A program made the position numbers and the translations under genes. The notes under the pieces are model-generated. The model was not told the origin of the DNA and did not search any database. It saw only the letters and a list, made by a program, of their open reading frames with translations. From NCBI GenBank assembly GCA_964035015.1, contig OZ035998.1:27243617-27307616 (forward strand): 64,000 bases of DNA, given 5' to 3'. Shown piece by piece: positions 36,268 to 45,298 of the stretch (position 1 is its first letter; each line of letters opens with the position of its first letter). Origin of the DNA: Corallium rubrum. Taxonomy: Eukaryota; Cnidaria; Anthozoa; Scleralcyonacea; Coralliidae.

Positions 36268-36700
36268 GATCAGGATCCTGGTAGGATCCTAACAGGATCC
36301 TGGTAGGATCCTAACAGGATCCTAACAGGATCCTAACAGGATCCTAACAGGATCCTAACAGGATCCGAAATTTTCTTAAACTAGGATCCTACTAGGATCC
36401 TGTAGGATCCTGTCAGGATCCTACAGGATCCTACAGGATCCTGAGTAGGATCCTACAAGATCCTGAGTAGGATCCTACAAGATCCTGTAGGATCTTGTAC
36501 AAGAACTTATAGGATCCTACTTAGGATCCTACAGGATCTTATACTGGATCCTATAGGATCTGTAGATCCTACTGGCTACATGATCTTATACAATATCCTA
36601 CAGGATCTTACAGGATCTTGTATAGGATCCTACAGGATCTTGCACAGCATCCTACAGGATCTTGTATAGGATCCTGTGCAAGATACATGAAATCCTGTAG
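36268..36700. repeat. AGGATCCT palindrome array, left block
   Basis: About 30 copies of AGGATCCT or one-base variants, with spacers such as AACAGG, ACAGG and GGTAGG, giving units of 10-16 bp. The block begins with regular CCTAACAGGAT units and decays rightwards into GATCTTGTA variants. Confidence 0.9.
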
Positions 36701-36936
36701 GATTTCCTAGAATATGTGAAATCCTCTAGAATAATGTGCAGGTAAAATATACAGTAAAACACAAAATATTGTACTGCTAGAATAATGTATTTGTCATTAT
36801 TGTCAATATATCTGAGGGACTACTGTACAAGTACAAATTTACAGTACTAGTGTATATAATACATTAGCTAGTAAATAATAAATTGTGGATACTTCCATAT
36901 TTAATTCTTTCAGAGTTTTCATGGTGATAATGTAAT

Positions 36937-37330
36937 ATAAATAAGTTTTGTGGAAACACCACGTAAACTATTTCTTTGCTAAGATTTCGGCCTGTTGACT
37001 CAGGCCTTCATCAGAGCAATGACAACAAGTTGTTGGCTCGCGTCATTTATAAACTTCGCAACTGATCAATTAAATCACATAAGAATACAATGGCGTATCA
37101 CATTAATTTTATTAATTTTATTTTATTAATTCTATTTTCAGAGAACATTCCTGATTTTGTTTTCTAATTAATAAAATTAACGCGATACACCATTGTATTC
37201 TTACGTGATTTAATTGATCAGTTGCGAAGTTTATAAATGACGTGAGCCAACAACTTGTTGTCATTGCTCTGATGAAGGCCTGAGTCAACAAGCCGAAAGC
37301 TTGGTGTTTCCACAAAACTTATTTATACTT
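36937..37330. repeat. inverted pair of Penelope-like tails
   Basis: Two copies of a segment of about 150 bp face each other (36937-37105 minus, 37178-37330 plus). Each reads TGATCAGTTGCGAAGTTTAT, CTGATGAAGGCCTGAGTCAA, CCGAAA, GTGTTTCCACAAAACTTA. CTGATGA followed by a GGCCTG/CAGGCC stem and GAAA is hammerhead-like, with one extra A. Penelope elements often insert in inverted-pair arrangements. Confidence 0.55.
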
Positions 37331-38767
37331 CCATATTTTCCAATTATTATCTACTGTAACTACATTAACAATTTCAATGCAATACCAATTGTTATAAGCC
37401 CTTAGAAAGTCATGGCTATATAAAACAAAAGCTGGTAAAAAATAAAAAGAATTGAAATATGGAAGCATCCACAGACAATAAGTTAAAATTAATAAACATG
37501 CAAAATTTTACAGTGACCATCCAACAATTAAGCCGCAGTAGAGTGAGGCAGTGATCAGACACAATTTTATTTATCCACACCTCAAAGTAATGAGAAAGAC
37601 CACTGTTTTCACTTTTTTGAGTATATCCAGCTTTGATTGGCTTAAAAATAACTTTTATTCAAAACTTTGTTAGGTGGCCATGGTACAGGGCATTTTACTG
37701 TAACCCATTCCTCCCCTGAGCTATTATATTACTTTATTTTATTAATACTGCATTCATAGTAATTTTACTCTGTATAATTCCAGACAATTGTACATGTACT
37801 TGTCAAAGGAAGTTCCATCAGCAAACTTAGAGTCCTATACAGCAACAAATCAACAATTAATACATGTAACCCCATTTCTACTGTTGCCCAATGCCAGACT
37901 ATTACACTCATCAGTTCCATCAGATGGACAAACTTCAGCAAACCTAGGCACCAATTAGGTTACCTGTAGGCTGTAACTACAAAAGACTAGTCAAATCTAA
38001 TTTTTCTCAGTTACAAACTGAATTATATTGTACACTACGTCGCTATCAAGCGGCGACATCTTGAGAACATTCGAACAACTGTGACTGGTTTTAAACTAGA
38101 TTTTTAGTTACAATTTATCTTGAAATTGAAGTCTATGCGAAGCTATTGGCTATATTAGCTATCAAGCACCAACAATAAGCCGCGTCTAGCACATGCAGTC
38201 AAAGAAATGACACTAAATCTCGGGAATAAAATAAGTTTAACCTTACCTGAGTATAATCGTCGGTTTATATTTTTACTAATCTGCGGCACTGCGCTGAATG
38301 ATATTCATTATGGCACGTCTTAGTCCAAATTTCGAGTATATATACACTGAAAAGCGGTAATATTTGTTAGTCATCTCATCAACCAAGTCGACAAAGCTAA
38401 TTCGTTGTAAAAGTTTGATCCAATTGTAAGAAACTTTGCCTCTCCAGCATCTAAACGTCGCTAACGACCATTCTTACTGCTTCACAATTTAAATTTTTAT
38501 GCGCTAGTGTCATGTGACAATTACGTGACTCATTACCAGGTCTCGCGTAATGCGCCGATAGATCGATAAATTGTATGTCAGACGTAATATTGTATTCTAC
38601 AAGATTTTTGGCGGGATTTTACAAGATCTTTAATACAAGATTCTGTAAGTTCTTAGTAATTCTTTCTTGAGTCGACCAAAATGGCCCTTTCATTACATTA
38701 CTCTGTCTGATTTTATTTGTCAAAGACTCGAAGAGAGAAGTTTGAGTCCAAAACAGGTGATTAAACA
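37331..38767. other. element interior, no gene seen
   Basis: AT-rich DNA without domain-bearing ORFs; it is the inside of the AGGATCCT element. Confidence 0.4.
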
Positions 38768-39212
38768 ATTCGGAAAAAGACTAAAGCTAAATGTTATGCA
38801 TAGTTAAACAGTCTGACAATCAAAAACTGTTACCAAATAAATAGCAACAGTTGTTGCTATGGCAACAATTACGTTTCAAAATGGCTGCCAATTACCCTTC
38901 AAACTAGTTTAATTCGAAAAAAACTTTGGTGACCCCCAATTTTTCTTTCGTTAAAACTTTTCTTATAGTATGAGTAATCAATAGGCCGATTTTAAAAAAA
39001 TTCTGTAGAACGAAATTTTTTAAAAATATTTTTCCGGAAAAAAAATTACTCGTTCTACAGAATTTTTCTAAAATCGGCCTATTGATTACTCGTTTTTTTC
39101 GAATTAAATTAGTTTGAAGGGTAATTGGCAAGGGTAATTGTAACAGTTTTTGATTGTCAGACTGTTTAACTATGCATAACATTTAGTTTTATTCTTTTCC
39201 CGAATTGTTTAT
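38768..39212. repeat. long hairpin fold-back
   Basis: Arms share AACTATGCATAACATTTAG, TGTTACAGT-type, AATTACCCTTCAAACTAGTT, AATCAATAGGCCGATTTTA and TTCTGTAGAACG, in inverse order around about 39030. The left arm has an extra segment of about 60 bp (38845-38890) absent from the right. Confidence 0.7.
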
Positions 39213-39324
39213 GCACATGTTTTGGACTCTCAAACTTGTATTTTCCATTTTTCAAGAAACTCTGTGGAGTCACCTTAACTGGGAATGACTGATCAGTTTC
39301 TTTGTTATTAACGTCATTTATGTT

Positions 39325-40470
39325 AGGATCCTACAGTATATTTTCCCAGGAAGATCCAGCCCAGGGTGCTACTATTAATTGTCAGGATCCTAGATTTTCC
39401 TGGTAGGATCTAGAGTTGCTCCTGCTGAGTGCCGACCTTTCCTCCCACCCACCTGCCTCTCTCCCAGCAGAAAGAGGCGGACTTGGAGCAAGGATCCTTC
39501 TCAGGATCCTAGATTTCTTGGTAGGATCATACTCAGGATCCTAGATTTTGTTGGTAGGATCCTACGCAGGATCCTAGATTTCTTGGTAGGATCCTACGCA
39601 GGATCCTAGATTTCTTGGTAGGATCCTACACAGGATCTTAGATCCTACTCAGGATCCTAGATTTTCCTGCTAAGATCCTACTCAGGATCCTAGATTTTCC
39701 TAGTAGGATCCTACTCAGGATCCTAGATTTTCCTGGCAGGATACTACTCAGGATCCTAGGTTTTCTTGGTAGGATCCTACTCAGGAACCTAGATTTTCTT
39801 GGTAGGATCCTACTCAGGATCCTAGAATGTCTAGTTTTAAATATTATGGTATCCTTCATAAAAAGATCTTCGTATTGATTTCAGGATGTTCCCTAACAAA
39901 GATTCTGAGTTCCCTAACCAAGATTCTGATTATAGGCTTCTGTAAAGCTTAGAATCCTGTCAGGAGCCTGGTTAGGATCATGTTAAGTTTAGGATCCTGT
40001 CAGGATATTGATTAGGATCCTGCATAGCTTCCTCCTGTAGTAACACTGAACCAATAAGAGATACTCTTTAATACTTGACTTCCAGAGAGAACAGCTTAAA
40101 TATGACTGCTAAGGCTATTCAGTATAAATAAAGCTAATTTAGTTTACTCTAGTTTCTTCCTCTAGTAACACTGTTCAGGATGCTGTCAGGATCCTGGTTA
40201 GAATCGTGCGAAGTTCAGGATCCTAGGTTAGGATCCTGTTAAGTTTAGGATCCTGTCAGGATCTTGATTAGGATCCTGCAAAGTTCAGGATGCTGTCAGG
40301 ATCCTGGTTAGGATCCTGCTAAGTTCAGGATCCTGTCAGGATCTTGGTTAGGATCCTGCTAAGTTCAGGATCCTGTCAGGATCCTGTTTAGGATCCTGTT
40401 ATATTTAGGATCCTGACAGGATCCTACAGGATCCTGTAGGATCCTATAGGATCCTGTTTAGGATTTCTAC
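39325..40470. repeat. AGGATCCT palindrome array, right block
   Basis: Two sub-styles. At 39330-39830 units of 34-37 bp read CTCAGGATCCTAGATTTTCY..GGTAGGATCCTA. At 39950-40470 units of about 35-40 bp read GTTAGGATCCTGCTAAGTTC..AGGATCCTGTC. A SINE-like copy interrupts them at 40025-40156. Confidence 0.9.
40025..40156 (+). repeat. dispersed SINE-like 3' segment, copy 2
   Basis: Second copy of 4905-5052: TTCCTCCTGTAGTAACACTG, AGAGAGAACAG, CTATTCAGTATAAATAAAG, TTTAGTTTA. It sits inside the AGGATCCT block, so it is younger than the array. Confidence 0.6.
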
Positions 40471-40484
40471 CAGGGATGGCTTCT

Positions 40485-41414
40485 TTGTCAAAAGGCTGTA
40501 CCAGCAAAGTAAACACTGAGTTTATGTTGATTGGATCAAAACCTTTAATAAATAATGTATCTGATCATCAAATAAATGTCACTATTGATGAAAAGTCAAT
40601 TAGACAGGTAACTGAAAGCAAAACTCTTGGTGTAATTATTGACCAACATTTGTTGTGGAAAAGCAATACTGAAGCCATATGCAAGAAAATTACTTCTGGA
40701 ATAGGTGCTCTTAGACGTATAAGGGAATTTGCTGATAGAGATACGCTACTGTCAGTATACAATGCGATTGTTCATCCATATTTTTCATATTGCTGTGAAG
40801 TGTGGAATGTATTTAGTGAAACACAATCCTCACGATTGCAAAAGCTCCAAAACAGGGCTGCTCGAGTAATTACAAATATGAACAATGAAGTTCCTCATGA
40901 GATTGCATTAAATGCCCTGGGATGGGAACCACTCAGTACAGAAAGAAAAAAAGCAAAAGCCAAAATCATGTTTAAAGTTTTAAATGATATGGGTCCAAAA
41001 TGACTTTCTGAACAATTTACTTACACAAACGAAAAGTCAAGTTATGACCTTCGAGACAATTTATCTAAAATTTGTTTGCCACAACCTCGCACAAATAACA
41101 TGAAAAAGAGTTTCATATATAATGGAGCATTTATATGGAACTCTCTACCCAAAGATATAAGAGAGAGTAATTCACTAACTGATTTCAATCATAAAATTGC
41201 TACTCATGTTTTCTAGTTTGTGTATTTACTGTATACATGTATATGTATGTATGTAGTCATATATATTAGGACTTTAGTTACTTAGATCCTTTACTATATA
41301 TTTATTTTTAATGTACCTTAACTTTATCAAACTTTTATACTACTCTGTAAAATATGCATGCACGCCCATCGTGGAAATCAGCTGTTGTTGTCGATGTTAG
41401 CGTGAGTAAATAAA

Positions 41415-41451
<37 letters not shown>

Positions 41452-41452
41452 G
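40485..41452 (+). pseudogene. LINE 3' end (RT thumb region) with (TGAT)n tail
   Basis: The open frame contains NTEFMLIGSKPL, SKTLGVIIDQHLLW, IVHPYFSYCCEVWN and LQKLQNRAARVI, the standard RT motifs D-E and thumb of a non-LTR element. A single TGA at 41001-41003 is followed in frame by SYDLRDNL, NMKKSFIYNGAFIWNSLP and SNSLTDFNHKIATHVF, ending at 41216. The 3' UTR ends in AATAAAATTGATTGATTG repeats to 41452. 5'-truncated at about 40485, flush against the AGGATCCT element. One stop in an otherwise clean frame suggests a young copy. Confidence 0.85.
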
Positions 41453-41499
41453 AAATGTGTCTAGAGAAACGTCTAGAGTGCTTACAGAATGGAGTTTGC

Positions 41500-41823
41500 C
41501 GAAGCTGTTAATTTCGGAGACGTATAGCAATGCTATTCCATACTGTACCAGGATGTTTGGGCTGCCATATTTTCCTCACCAGCTTGTAAATTGCAATTTT
41601 GAAACATTCTATAATTATTCTGCATATTATCGAACTGCTATTGATTATGCCAATCTCGAATGCTGTAGTGGAGCAAATGTTCTCCGTGATGGGGAGAATG
41701 AAACCGCAGCTACGAAACAGGATGTCTGGAGACAGGTTGGATAGTCTCTTAAGGATTAGCGAAGAGGGTCCTTCATCAGTGGTATGGTCAAAAAAAGCAC
41801 AGAATTGGATTTGGAGGCCATGA
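41500..41823 (+). pseudogene. hAT transposase C-terminal dimerisation domain fragment
   Basis: In the frame from about 41620 the peptide reads LLLIMPISNAVVEQMFSVMG, then RMKPQLRNRMSGDRLDSLLR and ISEEGPS. This is the hAT C-terminal signature: Pro-x-Ser-Asn-Ala, an aromatic (F) and the LRNR-L block. The upstream frame (41448-41744) is offset by one, indicating a frameshift. It lies just inside the right end of the hAT-like composite, consistent with being the last piece of that element's own transposase. Confidence 0.7.
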
Positions 41824-42227
41824 TTATCCCGAGAAACGAAAGAAGAAAAATAACAACACGTCCGACACATACTTTTCTGATCAAGTCTGAAAATGATTAA
41901 AATGCATTTAAAGTTACCTAATGTCAGAACCATATTAGACTTGCCCCAGTCTCTCACTTATTGATCACGTGGCGTGGCCAAGTGCACATATTTTCGAAAA
42001 AAAGTTGCACATCGTTTTTTCTCAACTAATTCGAACCTAATGGTACTCTTATAAAGGCACATTTGACATCATTTGAACATGAAAGAAGTTGTGTAGAGGC
42101 ACAAGGTGATAGCTGAGTGCCTTTCCGCTTCTTTATTATATGGAGAAGAGTATTTTACTAGCAACTAAAACACTGGTAGAATCCATATAATTGATGTTAC
42201 ACCTGTACACAGTTGCTCAAAGATATG

Positions 42228-42922
42228 CAGGGGCAGCTAGAACAAGATTTTTGCAAAGGGGGTGACTATGAGGTGCTCAGTTGTTTCTTTCAGAATATTT
42301 AACAAGGGTGTGTGCGGGGGGTGGGGGAGGGACAAAACAGGCAATACTTACTATGTTGGGGCAGGGGAGTGCTGAAAGTCCAACAAACTTCCAGGGGGGC
42401 TGGGGGCATGCTCACCTGGAAAAATTTTGAATATAGCATTTCCTGCATTTTGAGGGGGATTTGAAAGAGTTTTGAAGGATATAAATTACCAAACAAAATA
42501 CCCAAATATATGAATACACCATACCGTACAAGGTATACATCATATAGGAGGACATGTCGTCATTGTCGTGGACTCATGGGGATATATGTTTCATAAGTTT
42601 ATGTTCTAAAATTACTATGTATATTCAGATTGAGATTGCATACAATACATCTATATAATCATGATCATTCTTACTGTTTTAAAATTGGGGTTTCAAATTT
42701 ACAAGATATTAGCGTATCATGATGTCCAATCTTATATTTGCAAAGGAGAGGCCATAGCTACAGCCAATAAACATTGTTATAAATATAATTTATGCATGTT
42801 TTACACACGAGTAACTGTTGTGATTTGTATACAGCTAGTGCTGATCGCTGTATAATCCTGTACTGGTTGGGACAGGTAAGGGGGTGACTAGTCACCCCAG
42901 TCACCCCCTGTATCCACCCCTG
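42228..42922. mobile_element. hAT-like non-autonomous element, 0.7 kb
   Basis: Starts CAGGGGCAGCTAGAAC and ends CACCCCCTGTATCCACCCCTG, with GGGGGTGACT just inside both ends. GATATG borders both sides (42222-42227, 42922-42927), sharing one base with the end. Internal GGGGGCATGC..GGAAAAATTTTGAA..ATTTCCTGCATTTTGAGGGG also occurs in the element at 58837-59527. Confidence 0.6.
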
Positions 42923-43069
42923 ATATGGATTTTATGTTCTCGTGGTAAGAGCAATACAGTTAATGTCACTCATTTGCTACGCTCACTCACATTGAAATAT
43001 TGTCCTTGCTAGTAAAACATAAAATCCATATCTTCTCATCACGGTGTAATATCCCCTTTATACTGTATA
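42923..43069. other. unassigned
   Basis: Short unique stretch before the microsatellite; nothing recognised. Confidence 0.4.
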
Positions 43070-43073
43070 CATG

Positions 43074-43166
<93 letters not shown>
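43070..43166. repeat. (TA)n(TG)n compound microsatellite
   Basis: About 20 TA and 23 TG copies, flanked by inverted TATACTGTATACATG / TATACAGTATATGG. Confidence 0.97.
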
Positions 43167-43169
<3 letters not shown>

Positions 43170-43245
43170 CAGTATATGGAGTTTATTGTATATTAACTAC
43201 AGTATATTTATCTTAAATTGGTTTTTGTGTCTCGATTTTAGGTTT

Positions 43246-43600
43246 TCAACATGAGTACCAAGTTGCATTTTGTGGCTGCAAGACTGAAGCATGTACATTA
43301 GTTGAGTTAGACCTCTTGCCTGCTACACCAACTAATCCTGTGATGGCCTTTACATTTTCATTGATGGAGCAGATAGAGAAGTTTTTTCTCATTGCAAAAG
43401 TGTCTTGTAAACAGTTTTGTGAATCTCCACCTAACTTTTCAAATTTTTCAGTACGATTTGATGCTATTTCAGGGCTACTATATTGTGCATTGCCATACTG
43501 CAGTGCTCTACCAAAGCCAGTTTTACTGGCATTAGTTCTTTTTCTGTACAACCATGTGGGTTGTTGATTGTAATGGTTCAAAATTTATATTTTGTTTATA
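43246..43600. other. unassigned, open on both strands
   Basis: A 111-codon minus ORF and an 83-codon plus ORF overlap. Base composition here is more balanced than in its surroundings. No domain recognised; it could be an exon or a decayed TE piece. Confidence 0.35.
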
Positions 43601-43686
43601 TTAATTATTACTAGAGAACAGAGGTCATAATCAGTTTTGCTAATAACATATCCCATAATGAACAAATCCTTCAGGAAGAGATCAAG

Positions 43687-44079
43687 GTAGTGTAGTGTAG
43701 TGTAGTGTAGTGTAGTGTAGTGTAGTGTAGTGTAGTGTAGTGTAGTGTAGTGTAGTGTAGTGTAGTGTAGTGTAGTGTAGTGTAGTGTAGTGTAGTGTAG
43801 TGTAGTGTAGTGTAGTGTAGTGTAGTGTAGTGTAGTGTAGTGTAGTGTAGTGTAGTGTAGTGTAGTGTAGTGTAGTGTAGTGTAGTGTAGTGTAGTGTAG
43901 TGTAGTGTAGTGTAGTGTAGTGTAGTGTAGTGTAGTGTAGTGTAGTGTAGTGTAGTGTAGTGTAGTGTAGTGTAGTGTAGTGTAGTGTAGTGTAGTGTAG
44001 TGTAGTGTAGTGTAGTGTAGTGTAGTGTAGTGTAGTGTAGTGTAGTGTAGTGTAGTGTAGTGTAGTGTAGTGTAGTGTA
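43687..44079. repeat. (TGTAG)n array, left part
   Basis: About 79 uninterrupted copies of TGTAG. Continues in the same phase and orientation after the LINE insert at 44080-45298. Confidence 0.98.
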
Positions 44080-45298
44080 ATTAAACGAAACCGTCCGACA
44101 TGCCTCCCGATCTAATCCTACTTCTGCTCTTAAATCCAACTACCTGTCCAGCCTTCCTGATGATCGTTTAAACAACCTGCATTACCGCATTCAATCGTTG
44201 TGGACCCGAGTCCGCAAATCCACTCGTAACCTTGGTATTGAAATTAAATTCAATGACAATGGTCTTCCTGTCCTTTCGTCTCAAACTCTGGTTCTGTTCT
44301 TGCTAAAGAAGCCAGTCGTTTCCTGCATTTCCATGTTCAAGACCGATTCGCTTCTACTCTATTTGCTCTTCCTGATCAAGGGAAAGTTGCTCGGGCGCTT
44401 ACCACTGACACCTTCGCCAATGGATCTACTTGGCAATACAATGGCCTCAATATCCGCTTCAGAGACTGGCGTTTCATCCATCGTGCTCGACTCAATTGCC
44501 TTCCACTCAATAATGTCAAGAGTCGGTGGTCTAATGCTAGCCCAAAATGTCGCCGTTGTACTTCAGATGAGACCCTTCCTCATGTCTTGTGTCACTGCGT
44601 TCCTAACATGCCTAGTATTCTTCGCAGACACAACACCATAGTAGACCGTATCACCAACGCCGTTCAACATGGTACCATTACTACCGACAAACAAGTTCGC
44701 GCCGCCAACTCACGTTTACGTCCTGACATTATTGTTGAAGAGGATAACAAAGTACTTATCATTGATGTTTGTTGCCCCTTTGATAATAATGCTGAAGCCC
44801 TTCATGATGCTGAACAACGAAAAATCAATAAATATGATGGGTTGAAGCAATTTTTCATTGGTCAAGGCAAGCAATGTGAGGTCAATTGGTTTTGTGGTTG
44901 GTGCTCTCGGCTCCTGGCATCCTCCAAATGAAAATGTTTTACGGCACCTTGGAATGTCCAAAAGATACCGTTCCTTGTTCAGGAAACTTTGTTGCACGGA
45001 CGCAATTCAAGGCTCAACAAACATTTACCGTGAACATCTTGGCCTAACTGAGGACAACTTGGAAGTAGAAGTTGGTCCTGAATAAACTGTTTAGATTGAC
45101 TCTTTTTTTTTTTAATTTCGTTATATTAGAAACTTTAATTTTATTTTTGAACTTCTTTAAACCTATTAATGTATTGTATAAATTACTTCATGTATATAAT
45201 TATCTACATTGTATGACCATTAATGGCACTTATTGTTATCTCGAAGGACTTAATCAAGACCCATCACCTGTAAATTTTAACTTGTAATAAAAATCAAT
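44080..45298 (+). mobile_element. R2-type (restriction-like endonuclease) LINE inside (TGTAG)n
   Basis: A 1.2 kb 5'-truncated non-LTR element flanked on both sides by (TGTAG)n, with no other sequence between. It contains the C-terminal part of the ORF and a 3' UTR (45086-45298) ending AATAAAAATCAATAG. The element type is defined by its CCHC and endonuclease motifs. The array is probably the target, as several R2-like clades insert in microsatellites. Confidence 0.8.
44100..45085 (+). pseudogene. LINE ORF 3' part: CCHC finger and restriction-like endonuclease
   Basis: Three frames are joined by two frameshifts (about 44285 and 44885). The first has SLPDDRLNNLHYRIQSLWTR. The second has ASRFLHFHVQDRFAS, FRDWRFIHRARLNCLPLNN, a zinc knuckle PKCRRCTSDETLPHVLCHC (C-x2-C-x7-H-x4-C type), then the PD-(D/E)xK endonuclease block SRLRPDIIVEEDNKVLIIDV followed by CPFDN and KINKYDGL. 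The third has GALGSWHPPNENVLRHLG, ending at 45085. This is the C-terminal architecture of R2/R4/NeSL-type elements, where the endonuclease nicks a specific DNA target to prime reverse transcription. The reverse transcriptase core and N-terminal fingers are missing. Confidence 0.82.

Larger units (their letters stand above)
36252..40475. mobile_element. 4.2 kb element with AGGATCCT arrays at both ends
   Basis: Ends are CCCTGGTAGAAATCCT (36252) and AGGATTTCTACCAGGG (ends 40475), perfect 16-bp inverted repeats. Inside each end lies an array of the palindrome AGGATCCT. Bases AT flank both sides. The interior holds two fold-backs and a SINE-like copy but no transposase. Confidence 0.7.
35822..42050. 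mobile_element. hAT-like composite, 6.2 kb
   Basis: GTTCGAATTA at the left (35838) and TAATTCGAAC at the right are inverted. GTACTCTA (35822-35829) and GTACTCTT (42043-42050) match at 7 of 8, as expected for a decayed hAT duplication. Both ends carry TTGCACATCGTTTT close inside. A hAT-family C-terminal domain lies near the right end. The body is filled with nested elements. Confidence 0.55.

Noticed and set aside
37246..37290. Functional hammerhead ribozyme in the plus-strand tail
   Set aside because: CTGATGA is followed by an extra A and stem II is broken (CAAGCC instead of CAGGCC), so the core is not canonical.
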